Shown here: positions 1 to 8,232 of the stretch, piece by piece | Layout: every line of letters starts with the position of its first letter | Numbering within the stretch: the stretch's first letter is position 1 | Assembly (NCBI GenBank): GCA_028286465.1 | Contig: JAQBRN010000017.1 | Span: 1-46,968, forward strand | Direction of reading: 5' to 3' | Source of the DNA: Parcubacteria group bacterium | GTDB taxonomy: Bacteria > Patescibacteriota > Minisyncoccia > Phycocordibacterales > Zambryskibacteraceae | DNA length: 46,968 nt | The notes under the pieces: model-generated | What the model saw: the letters and a program-made list of their open reading frames with translations, nothing else | Told to the model about the DNA's origin: nothing | The model's database searches: none | Made by a program: the position numbers and the translations under genes

Positions 1-1247
1 ACTTTTTTTATTTCTCCTTCGTCGTTCTTCTGTATCAAACCTCTCGCATCCGCGATCGTGCGAGGATCGCCTCCTTCCGTTTCAATAATCTTTAAAAGAT
101 CTTTCGCTCCGCGTGACGAGAGACTTCCCTCTCCTGCCATGCGCACGAGTTCGGCAAGCGACTCGGCTCGTACCTTGCCCTTCATGTCGGTCAGAATATA
201 GTTTGACGCGAGCGCGAAAAGATTGTGGTCTTTGAGATTACTCCTGAGCTCTTTCGCCACTGCCTCGAAGTACTCCCCGACTTCCGGGTTCCTGACATAG
301 ACTTCGATATCGGCATCCTTCACGCCATAGTCCCTTGAGAACCGTTCCCTCTTCGCTTGAGGCAATTCGGGCAAAGACTCCTTGAGTGCATCATTCGAAA
401 ATTCCGGGATCTCCGATATGAAAAGCTTCGGCAGATCGGGATCAGGAAAATAGCGATAGTCATGGGAGTCTTCCTTGGCGCGCTGCGAGAACGTCACTTC
501 CTTGTTCTCATCCCAGCCGCGCGTTTCCTGGGCTACGCTCTCCCCCTTCTCGAGGAGTTCGATGTGGCGCTTCGTCTCGTATGCAATGGCCTTCTCGACG
601 GCCTTGAAAGAATTCAAATTCTTGACTTCGACCTTCTGGCCGAGCGCGTCCGTGTTCGATACGGAGATGTTCGCCTCGACGCGCATCTCGCCCTTTTCCA
701 TGTTGGCGTGACTTATGTCCAAGTACTGCATGACAAGCTGTAATTCCTTAGCAAAGCGGCTCGCATCTTCTGCTGTATGTATAACTGGTTCGGTAACAAG
801 CTCCATAAGCGGTGCTCCGGCGCGGTTGAAATTAACAAGGCTCTCCCCTTCCCCGTTCTCATGAGATGGGTGAGACGAGCTCGCCGTATCTTCCTCAAGA
901 TGTACTCGGGTCAGTGTGACGCCTGCGAGCTCCCCGCCTGTGACGAGCGGATGCTTGTATTGGCTTATTTGGTATCCCTTCGGGATATCCGGGTAAAAAT
1001 AGTTCTTCCTGTCGAACTCGGTGTAGTCGGCGATAGTGCCTCGGACGGCCGTACCGAGACGAAGAACGGAGCGGACGGCTTCCGAATTCACAACGGGCAG
1101 GGTGCCCGGGTAGCCCATGCAGACCGGGCAGATATTGACGTTCGGACGCTCTTCATCCGGATCGTTCTTCGAATTGCAAAACATCTTCGTCTTCGTCGAA
1201 AGCTCGGCGTGCACCTCGAGTCCGACTGTCAGCTTGTATTCGCTCAT
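1..1247 (-). CDS. gatB: Aspartyl/glutamyl-tRNA(Asn/Gln) amidotransferase subunit B, partial (3' end beyond window)
   Basis: Own reverse-strand translation: MSEYKLTVGLEVHAELSTKTKMFCNSKN...NICPVCMGYPGTLPVVN...FDRKNYFYPDIPKGYQISQY; classic GatB. Absent from ORF track because it runs off the window edge. Confidence 0.96.
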   Translation of the reverse strand, partial: MSEYKLTVGLEVHAELSTKTKMFCNSKNDPDEERPNVNICPVCMGYPGTLPVVNSEAVRSVLRLGTAVRGTIADYTEFDRKNYFYPDIPKGYQISQYKHPLVTGGELAGVTLTRVHLEEDTASSSHPSHENGEGESLVNFNRAGAPLMELVTEPVIHTAEDASRFAKELQLVMQYLDISHANMEKGEMRVEANISVSNTDALGQKVEVKNLNSFKAVEKAIAYETKRHIELLEKGESVAQETRGWDENKEVTFSQRAKEDSHDYRYFPDPDLPKLFISEIPEFSNDALKESLPELPQAKRERFSRDYGVKDADIEVYVRNPEVGEYFEAVAKELRSNLKDHNLFALASNYILTDMKGKVRAESLAELVRMAGEGSLSSRGAKDLLKIIETEGGDPRTIADARGLIQKNDEGEIKK

Positions 1248-1251
1248 AGTG

Positions 1252-2226
1252 TTATTCTACTTTTTTCTGCAGTTTCTCCGTCAGATAATCCTTGAATTCC
1301 TTGAGAAGGTCATCATCGATAATAGAGACGGCCTTGACCTCCTTCGCCACCTTCGAAAGCTTCTTCATCTTCTCGCTTCGTTCTTCGAGAGTGATGGTAT
1401 CGATCTTGGTCAATACGACCACTTCGGGCTTCTTCGTAATGTCGGCATTATAGAGTTCGAGTTCCTTCCTTACGATATTGTATGTGGCCACGGGATCCTC
1501 TTCTTCGGCGGAAACGCAATGAATGAGTGTCTTCGTGCGCTCGATATGGCGCAGGAACTTATGCCCGAGGCCTTTGCCCTCGGACGCGCCTTCGATAAGA
1601 CCCGGGATGTCTGCCAGGATCAGTCCATAGAGGTCTCCAAGCGACGGCTCGAGCGTGGTGAAGGGAAAGCCCCCGACCTTCGACTTAGCCCGTGTAAGCG
1701 CGTTTAAAAGCGAGGACTTGCCTGCATTCGGTAGACCGATGAGCCCCGCGTCGACGATGAGAAGAAGTTCTATCTCGAAATCCGCCTCCTCCCCTTCCTC
1801 ACCTTCGGTGAATTCCTCGGGAGTAATGTTGATGGAGGACTTGAAAAACTCGTTCCCGAGTCCGCCTCGGCCGCCCTTCAAGAGAAGGATCTTTTCTCCT
1901 TCGTTCAATAATTCAAATGTGTGGCCAGTGGTCAGATTCTTCAAACGGGAGCCGACAGGAAGCTTGACCTCGATGTCCTCGCCCGATTCGCCGTGCTTCG
2001 AGTCCTTGAAACCGTTGCCGCCCATGCCTGCCTCGAATTCCCTGTCCATCTTGTAGCTTGCAAGTACTCCGACATCGCGGACCGCGAGCGCGTAAATGTC
2101 CCCGCCCTTCCCGGCATTGCCGCCCGAGGGGCCGCCGTGGTCCTTGCCCTTTTCGTGCCTCCAGCGCACGACGCCGTCGCCGCCCTTGCCCGCTTTCAAA
2201 TGGAGTGTGATTTCGTCTACGAACAT
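1252..2226 (-). CDS. obgE: Obg family GTPase
   Basis: MFVDEITLHLKAGKGGDGVVRWRHEK... Gly-rich Obg domain; G1 GLPNAGKSSLLNA, G3 DIPGLIEGA, G4 TKID. Confidence 0.96.
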   Translation of the reverse strand: MFVDEITLHLKAGKGGDGVVRWRHEKGKDHGGPSGGNAGKGGDIYALAVRDVGVLASYKMDREFEAGMGGNGFKDSKHGESGEDIEVKLPVGSRLKNLTTGHTFELLNEGEKILLLKGGRGGLGNEFFKSSINITPEEFTEGEEGEEADFEIELLLIVDAGLIGLPNAGKSSLLNALTRAKSKVGGFPFTTLEPSLGDLYGLILADIPGLIEGASEGKGLGHKFLRHIERTKTLIHCVSAEEEDPVATYNIVRKELELYNADITKKPEVVVLTKIDTITLEERSEKMKKLSKVAKEVKAVSIIDDDLLKEFKDYLTEKLQKKVE

Positions 2227-2238
2227 ATAATCCTTACC

Positions 2239-3111
2239 TTACGAGTTAAGTGCGATCTGTGCAAGTGCGAGCGCCGCTTCCTTGGAATCCGCTCCGGCAA
2301 GATACAAGCCCTTATGAGCAAAGACCGCTCCCTTGACTCCGCTCGCCGCTTCCAGCTCCTCACCGCTCTTGCCTCCCCAGCTCTCGGGAAAAGGCTTCTT
2401 GACGTCGAAGCTATGGCGCGCCGGCGGAATTCCTCTGACATACCACTTGCCTTCGGCAACTTCGAAAATGACATACAAGGGCTCGGGCTTCTCGAGGAGC
2501 GTGTCCATCCATGGCATCGAATGCTCTAAGACGATGACGCGCTTGTCCGGCGCTTCATTGTAGGCCCTTTCGACTTCCGCGCGCGCTTTCAGGCGAAGCG
2601 AGGCGGACCTGATTTCATTCTGGATAATATCTTTGGCGAAGAGCACGAGTTTCGAGAAGCTTTCGTCGATCTGTCCGTCTCCCTTCGTATAATCAACGAA
2701 GGAACCGAACAGATCATCAAGCCGGTACTCGTCGATCTCACCGAAGAGCGGAGTCGAAAGCGCCACGCCGTTATCTATGGCGTCGACGGGCGTGACGAGC
2801 TTATCTTCAACGATCCGCGCTGCTTCAACATCTCCCGCCAACCGCTCTCCGTACTCCTTCCAGACGAGGCCGAAGGAAGCGTAAGGAACGCCGCTTTCAT
2901 GCGAGCCGGCACCGCCCGGCTGATGATGGTCGAATCTGCGCTTCTCCGGATCATAGACGAGTCCAGTATCGACGACAATGTCGGCCCCGTCGATCTTCGT
3001 TTGTTCTCGGCTGCGCACGATGGTCGCATCAGGATATAGGGAAACAAGGGTGGCGACGGCGAAAATATCGTCGGCATGGAACTTGGAATCATGGGTAACG
3101 ATCGTGGTCAT
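2239..3111 (-). CDS. MYG1/UPF0160 family protein (DHH-like), copy 1
   Basis: THDSKFHADDIFAVA ... VVDTG..YDPEKRRFDHHQPGGAG ... YASFGLVWKEYGE; MYG1-family signatures. Confidence 0.88.
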   Translation of the reverse strand: MTTIVTHDSKFHADDIFAVATLVSLYPDATIVRSREQTKIDGADIVVDTGLVYDPEKRRFDHHQPGGAGSHESGVPYASFGLVWKEYGERLAGDVEAARIVEDKLVTPVDAIDNGVALSTPLFGEIDEYRLDDLFGSFVDYTKGDGQIDESFSKLVLFAKDIIQNEIRSASLRLKARAEVERAYNEAPDKRVIVLEHSMPWMDTLLEKPEPLYVIFEVAEGKWYVRGIPPARHSFDVKKPFPESWGGKSGEELEAASGVKGAVFAHKGLYLAGADSKEAALALAQIALNS

Positions 3112-3120
3112 ACCCTTATT

Positions 3121-4002
3121 CTATGCGGAGAGAGCAATTTCTGCGAGGCGGAGCGCTCCTTCTCTCGTCTGCGCCACGGCAAGGAATCTTTTATTATGGC
3201 AAAAGAGCGCATCCTCGACTCCCGTAAGGCTCGAGAGATCTTGGTTCTCCTTCCCCGCCCAGGTTTCGGGCAAGGGCTTCTTCAATTCGAAACCGTTGAA
3301 GTGACGACGCACCGCTTCTATTCCCCAGCGGTCGCCGTAGCGGGGGTACACCACATAGAGCGCCTCCGGCACGGGAATAAGCACCCGATGCCATGACATT
3401 TCCCTGTCTAAAACGATAAGACGCCGGTCGGATGACATTTCGAGGATCTTTCGAAGCTCATTGGCATCATTGATCTCGTGCTGGGCCCGCTTGATCTCCC
3501 GCAAAAGAAGCGACTGGGCGAGATCGACCGCTCTCATGAAAATGGCGAAGAGATACGAATCATCGGAGATCGGCTCCTCGATGAACGAGTAGAAGAAATC
3601 CGAAACAGAGTACGTTCTCACGCCCTCAAAGATCGGATTCGACACAGCGACGACATTATCCAAGGCATCGATAGGCATGACGAGCTTCTGGTCGATGATC
3701 TGAGCGACTTCCCTGTTGCCGGCAAGCTTCTCTCCGAATTCCTTCCATACTAAACCGAAGGAAGCGTAGGGTATAGTATTCGCACGAAGTCCTGCACCGC
3801 CTATTTGGTGGTGATCGAAGCGGCAGCGGGAAGGGTCGTACTCGGTACCGACGTCGACGGCAATAGTTGCCTCCCGGATCTTCTCCTCGTCCCTAGTGCG
3901 GATAATCGTCGCTCCGGGATACACGAGAAGTACCGTCGCAACGGCGAAAACATCGTCGGCATGGAAACTGCCGTTGTGGGTTGCAATAGTGATATTACTC
4001 AT
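3121..4002 (-). CDS. MYG1/UPF0160 family protein (DHH-like), copy 2
   Basis: ATHNGSFHADDVFAVATVLLVYP ... RFDHHQIGGAG ... YASFGLVWKEFGEKLAGN; tandem paralogue of the preceding gene. Confidence 0.88.
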   Translation of the reverse strand: MSNITIATHNGSFHADDVFAVATVLLVYPGATIIRTRDEEKIREATIAVDVGTEYDPSRCRFDHHQIGGAGLRANTIPYASFGLVWKEFGEKLAGNREVAQIIDQKLVMPIDALDNVVAVSNPIFEGVRTYSVSDFFYSFIEEPISDDSYLFAIFMRAVDLAQSLLLREIKRAQHEINDANELRKILEMSSDRRLIVLDREMSWHRVLIPVPEALYVVYPRYGDRWGIEAVRRHFNGFELKKPLPETWAGKENQDLSSLTGVEDALFCHNKRFLAVAQTREGALRLAEIALSA

Positions 4003-4513
4003 TCGTGCGGCTGATGAGCGCCAGGAGGAGGAAATAGACCCCTACCGTAAGCGCCATGCTGGGTATAGTGACGTAATTGAAGGCCATTACATACACCTTG
4101 GTGCACGAGGCGGTGGCAGAACATGGTAAAAGCGAGCTGCCCGAGACCTGCACATACGAGTGATACAAGGAAACGATCGTTCCGAGCACCGCCAAACGCC
4201 ATGAGTACTTGAATACTCCCCGGTCCTTGAACTTGAGAGCGGTCAAGAAAAGAACGAGCTGCGGGTAAATGAAGATCCGCTGCCACCAGCATAGATCGCA
4301 CGGAACGAAGCCGACGACGTTCGAATAAAAGAGGCTTCCTCCGACCGCAAGGAGCGAGACGAGGAGACCGAGTCCGAGGACATGCTTCCGTACCCATCCG
4401 ATAGCCTCCCTTCCCCATGATCTCCGGAAAACGAAAGCCGCTATCAGGAAAGCGAGAATACAATGTGACACGAGCACGAGCCAGGGCAAAAGTGATTGTA
4501 TCGTAGCGATCAT
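3995..4513 (-). CDS. DsbB-family disulfide oxidoreductase (integral membrane)
   Basis: Four TM-like segments, CDLCWWQR motif and second Cys pair PC...SCTKVY. Confidence 0.85.
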   Translation of the reverse strand: MIATIQSLLPWLVLVSHCILAFLIAAFVFRRSWGREAIGWVRKHVLGLGLLVSLLAVGGSLFYSNVVGFVPCDLCWWQRIFIYPQLVLFLTALKFKDRGVFKYSWRLAVLGTIVSLYHSYVQVSGSSLLPCSATASCTKVYVMAFNYVTIPSMALTVGVYFLLLALISRTNE

Positions 4514-4516
4514 ATA

Positions 4517-4897
4517 TTAGTATCCTTGCGGAAGCGTACAACTCGTTTTCTCGGCAAGCGTTTGCAAAGTCTGCTCCCCGCTTATGCGGCTGCCGTCCTT
4601 GAATTCCCAGGTCGGGTAACTTTCGATCTTCGCTGCATTGCATGTGGCATTCTGAGAATTGCCGTCGGGAGTCGAACACTCTATATATGGAAGAAGAGAG
4701 GCGGACGTGCCGAACATCTTCTTCGTTGCCTGGCAATGCGGGCACCAGAAGGCTCCGTAGAACTTGGTACCGGAGTCTTTGATACAGGTGGCGAACTGGT
4801 CAAGCGGGCCCGGGCCGCTCGGAGCCTTGGCAAGATAGACAACTCCCCCGACGGCGATAATGAGTACGATGATGTAAATCCAGATTGTTTTCTTCAT
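4517..4897 (-). CDS. Membrane-anchored thioredoxin-like protein (DsbA/VKOR-partner type)
   Basis: N-terminal TM then FYGAFWCPHCQATKKMF (CPHC redox motif); directly upstream of DsbB. Confidence 0.85.
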   Translation of the reverse strand: MKKTIWIYIIVLIIAVGGVVYLAKAPSGPGPLDQFATCIKDSGTKFYGAFWCPHCQATKKMFGTSASLLPYIECSTPDGNSQNATCNAAKIESYPTWEFKDGSRISGEQTLQTLAEKTSCTLPQGY

Positions 4898-4930
4898 ATG
4901 TGATTTAGCGCTGATTCTATTATAGACGTA

Positions 4931-5497
4931 TTATTGTGAATTTACATGCAGGGCGTGCACGAAGACAGCCTCCCCTCCGAGGCGAAGAATGATAAGGGTA
5001 ATAACCACCCGCACCATGATGCCGAGAATGGTAAGGAGCGTGTAGACGACCGGCTTCATCCTCAAGGTTCCCGCGACGACCGTCACGGGCAGAGTCGGCA
5101 TAAGAGGCGTTGCCCGGAAGAAAAAGAACAGTAACTCGTCCTTCCATGTCCCTCCGTCGAACCTCCTTTCGAACTTCTCGACATCGGCCCACGAGAACTT
5201 CCACTTGGTCTGTATCTTCTCGATGGCCGGCTTCCCACCCGCATAAGCAATGCCATACAGCGGTAACGATCCGATGGCAGTACCAAGAGCGATCGGCAGC
5301 CCGACAAAGATCGTGAGACGCGAGATGGCAGCAAGGGTCAAAGGATCCTTCAAGAACAAGAGTTCTGCCGCAAGAATGAGAGACGACGGCACGAAAGCCA
5401 CGAGTTCATCGACGATCGAAACAAGGAAGAGGCCGATTGCTCCGAATATCCCCGGTTCAAGAACGAGCCTCGAGAGAAACTCGTGGAGGCTATGCAT
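4931..5497 (-). CDS. Integral membrane protein, VTT/SNARE-associated-like
   Basis: Hydrophobic; 'FFFFRATPLMPTLPVTVVAGTLRMKPVVYTLLTILGIMVR' resembles the VTT core; overlaps secA by 8 nt. Confidence 0.6.
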   Translation of the reverse strand: MHSLHEFLSRLVLEPGIFGAIGLFLVSIVDELVAFVPSSLILAAELLFLKDPLTLAAISRLTIFVGLPIALGTAIGSLPLYGIAYAGGKPAIEKIQTKWKFSWADVEKFERRFDGGTWKDELLFFFFRATPLMPTLPVTVVAGTLRMKPVVYTLLTILGIMVRVVITLIILRLGGEAVFVHALHVNSQ

Positions 5498-7805
5498 CCG
5501 AACCCTCTTTGCTCATAATGAAATTCGCGACATCCGTCTTGACCGAGTCTTCCATCTGCTTGAAAAGGCGCAGACCCTCCCTCTTGTATTCGACCAGAGG
5601 GTCGCGCTGGCCATACGCGCGGAGATTGACCGAGCTTCTGAGGTAATCCATAGCCTCGAGGTGATCCATCCAGTACATGTCGAGCGTACCGAGAATGATG
5701 CGGCGGAACACTTCGAGGAATTCGGGATGGTCGAGACTGTCGCGCTTCTTCTCGAATTCTTCCTTCTTTTCTTCGGGAAGAATGGCGGAAATTTCGTTGA
5801 AGTACAGGCCGAGTTCCTCTTTGTCTCCGACAAGGATCTTCTTTCTTCTTCCGTAGACGATGTTCCTTTGGTAGTTGAGCACGTCGTCGAACTCGAGAAC
5901 GCTCTTCCTGGCATCGAAGTTGAAGCCCTCGATCCTTTCTTGCGCTTTCTCCAGGGCGCTCGTAATGAGCTTGTTTTCTATCGGTTCGTCTTCGGGAATA
6001 TTGAAGCGGCCCATCATCTTCTTGATCGAGTCCGTGGCGAAAATGCGCATAAGATGGTCTTCCAGGGACACGAAGAACTGCGTCTCGCCCGGATCTCCCT
6101 GACGGCCGGAGCGGCCTCTAAGCTGGTTGTCGATACGGCGGGCATCATGGCGCTCGGTTCCCAGAACGAAGAGTCCCCCGAGCGATTTTACCGCCTCATA
6201 TTCTTCGGGCGTTCCCGGATTGCCTCCGAGCTTGATGTCGACGCCGCGGCCGGCCATGTTCGTGGCGATGGTCACGGCGCCTTTCTTGCCCGCCTGTGCG
6301 ATGATCTCACCTTCTCGCTCATACACGGAAGCATTCTTAGCATTCAAGACCTGGTGCGGAATGCCTTCGGACGTGAGATATGCCGAAAGGAGCTCGTTCG
6401 ACTCGATCGAGATGGTGCCGATGAGAACCGGCTGGCCCTTTTCGTGAAGAGCCTTCACTTTCTTCGCCACGGCCTTCATCTTGCCGGCCTGAGACTGGAA
6501 AATGAGATCGTTCTTGTCCAAGCGCAAGGCAGGGCGGTGCGTCGGGATGGCATAGGTGTCGAGTCCGTAGACCTTGTAGAATTCTTCCTTCGAGGTAAGA
6601 GCCGTTCCCGTCATGCCGCTGAGCTTCTTGTACTGGCGGAAGTAATTCTGGAAGGTCACCGAGGCGAAGGTGCGCGATTCTTCCTTGATCCGTACGCCTT
6701 CCTTGGCTTCGATGGCCTGGTGCAGGCCTTCGCTCCATCTGCGCCCCGGCTGGATGCGCCCGGTGAAGGCGTCGATGATGAGCACTTCGCCGTTCTTCAC
6801 GACGTATTCTTTGTCCTTGGTATAGAGAGCCTTGGCCTTCACCGCGGTTTCCAGGTGATGCACGTACTTCACGCCGCCTTCGGCATAGAGATTCTCCATA
6901 CCGAGATGCTTCTCGGCCTTTTCTATACCGGCGTCGAGGAGACTGATGGCGTTTCTCTTCTCATCGACTTCGAAGTCGACATCCTTCTCGAGTCCACGGA
7001 CGATCTTCGCGAACTTCACATAGAGTTCCCCGGCGTCGCCGGTATTGCCAGAGATAATGAGCGGCGTTCTGGCTTCGTCGATAAGGATCGAGTCTATTTC
7101 GTCGACCACCGCATAGTGGAAACCGCGCTGTACGAGCTGCGCCGGATCGCTTGCCAGGTTGTCACGCAGATAGTCGAAGCCGTATTCGTTGTTCGTACCG
7201 TAGGTAATGTCCGCCGCATAGGCCTCGCGCTTCGATGCGGGGCGCAAGAATTCGTGAACGACGTGGAACGATGCCACCATGTCGCGCTCGGCATCCTTGT
7301 TGACGTGATTCGGATCATAGATAAAAGATTCCGCATGATTCAAAATGCCGGTCGTGAGTCCGAGGTACGAATAGATCTGCCCCATCCAGACGGCGTCTCT
7401 TCGCGAGAGGTAATCGTTGACCGTCACGACATGCACGCCCTTTCCCGTAAGCGCATTGAGATACACGGGCAGTGTTGCAACCAGGGTCTTGCCTTCTCCG
7501 GTGCGCATTTCGCTGATACCGCCGTTATGAAGAGCGATGCCGCCAAGAAGCTGCACATCGAAGTGGCGCTGCCCGAGCGTACGCCTGGCAGACTCCCGTA
7601 CGAGCGCGAAGGCTTCGGAAAGGATATCGTCCAAAGACTCGCCCTTTTCAAGGCGAGCTTTCAGTTCGGCTGTTTTCTTCGGGAAGTCGTCTGCCGAGAG
7701 CCTTTCGACCTCGGGTTCGAGGGTGTTGACCTTCGTGACGAGGGCTCGCCACGATGAGGGCACTTTTTGGGACTGTCCGCCGAAAAATGTGTCTAAAAAT
7801 GCCAT
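5490..7805 (-). CDS. secA: Preprotein translocase ATPase SecA (short form, no C-terminal Zn-binding SEC-C motif)
   Basis: MRTGEGKTLVATLPVYLNALTGKGVHVVTVNDYLSRRDA; DEIDSILIDEARTPLIISG; TNMAGRGVDIKLGG; RIDNQLRGRSGRQGDPG. Confidence 0.98.
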   Translation of the reverse strand: MAFLDTFFGGQSQKVPSSWRALVTKVNTLEPEVERLSADDFPKKTAELKARLEKGESLDDILSEAFALVRESARRTLGQRHFDVQLLGGIALHNGGISEMRTGEGKTLVATLPVYLNALTGKGVHVVTVNDYLSRRDAVWMGQIYSYLGLTTGILNHAESFIYDPNHVNKDAERDMVASFHVVHEFLRPASKREAYAADITYGTNNEYGFDYLRDNLASDPAQLVQRGFHYAVVDEIDSILIDEARTPLIISGNTGDAGELYVKFAKIVRGLEKDVDFEVDEKRNAISLLDAGIEKAEKHLGMENLYAEGGVKYVHHLETAVKAKALYTKDKEYVVKNGEVLIIDAFTGRIQPGRRWSEGLHQAIEAKEGVRIKEESRTFASVTFQNYFRQYKKLSGMTGTALTSKEEFYKVYGLDTYAIPTHRPALRLDKNDLIFQSQAGKMKAVAKKVKALHEKGQPVLIGTISIESNELLSAYLTSEGIPHQVLNAKNASVYEREGEIIAQAGKKGAVTIATNMAGRGVDIKLGGNPGTPEEYEAVKSLGGLFVLGTERHDARRIDNQLRGRSGRQGDPGETQFFVSLEDHLMRIFATDSIKKMMGRFNIPEDEPIENKLITSALEKAQERIEGFNFDARKSVLEFDDVLNYQRNIVYGRRKKILVGDKEELGLYFNEISAILPEEKKEEFEKKRDSLDHPEFLEVFRRIILGTLDMYWMDHLEAMDYLRSSVNLRAYGQRDPLVEYKREGLRLFKQMEDSVKTDVANFIMSKEGSDA

Positions 7806-7882
7806 TGGGAGCTTATTTTACCACGGCACGTGGCCGTTTAAAAGACGGATGAGCTCGGGAAAGACAACGACGCATGCAAAGA

Positions 7883-7910
7883 AAAAACGCTCCTTGCGGG
7901 GAGCGTTTTT
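7883..7910 (-). terminator. Intrinsic terminator after the Lys-rich mini-gene
   Basis: Reverse strand ACGCTCC-CCGCAA-GGAGCGT followed by TTTTTTC. Confidence 0.8.
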
Positions 7911-7923
7911 CCGAGATTCGAGC

Positions 7924-8007
7924 TTACGCTCTCTTCTTTGAAGACTTGCGCTTCTTTGAAGCTTTCTTCGAAGTCTTCTTTGCTGCCTTTCTCTTTTTTG
8001 CTGCCAT
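7924..8007 (-). CDS. 27-aa Lys/Arg-rich basic peptide (MAAKKRKAAKKTSKKASKKRKSSKKRA)
   Basis: Own reverse translation: ATG...TAA, 15/27 residues K or R, terminator immediately downstream; below the ORF-track size cutoff. Confidence 0.7.
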   Translation of the reverse strand: MAAKKRKAAKKTSKKASKKRKSSKKRA

Positions 8008-8093
8008 TGTATTGTGCGATCGATTGCTCGAACGCGATTATTTCTAACGTCGCGGAAAATTATTTTTGAAATTGCTTTCTCGAATAAAGTTCT

Positions 8094-8135
8094 ACGTGCG
8101 ACTTGCATTCATTATCGTATGCGCGACTCGCACGT
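8094..8135. repeat. Imperfect inverted repeat (acgtgcga ... tcgcacgt)
   Basis: acgtgcgacttgcat ... atgcgcgactcgcacgt. Confidence 0.6.
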
Positions 8136-8167
8136 ACAATAGAGTAAACGTTTTATATGTGGATAAC

Positions 8168-8213
8168 TTTCAAAAAAGTTTTCCGGAAATTTTTCCGAAA
8201 AACTTTTTTGAAA
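8168..8213. terminator. Large A/T-rich inverted repeat, probable bidirectional terminator
   Basis: tttcaaaaaagttttccggaaa / tttttccgaaaaacttttttgaaa, ~20-bp near-perfect stem just after the Wzy-like gene. Confidence 0.65.
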
Positions 8214-8232
8214 TTATTTTTAGAAGCGTTTT

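Noticed and set aside
1245-1259. TAGAAT-N6-ATG before gatB (and before MYG1 copy 1 at 3109..3123) as leaderless promoters
   Set aside because: Boxes overlap the end and stop codon of the immediately upstream co-oriented gene, so they may be coincidental; not counted in the main list.
5250-7757. 835-aa + strand ORF opposite secA
   Set aside because: Fully antisense to an unmistakable SecA reading frame; product has no recognisable fold. Long antisense ORF explained by codon bias of secA.
8158-8166. TTATCCACA DnaA-box-like site as evidence for oriC
   Set aside because: Single box, no cluster, no dnaA/dnaN nearby; another chance match occurs inside a GT gene near 30217.
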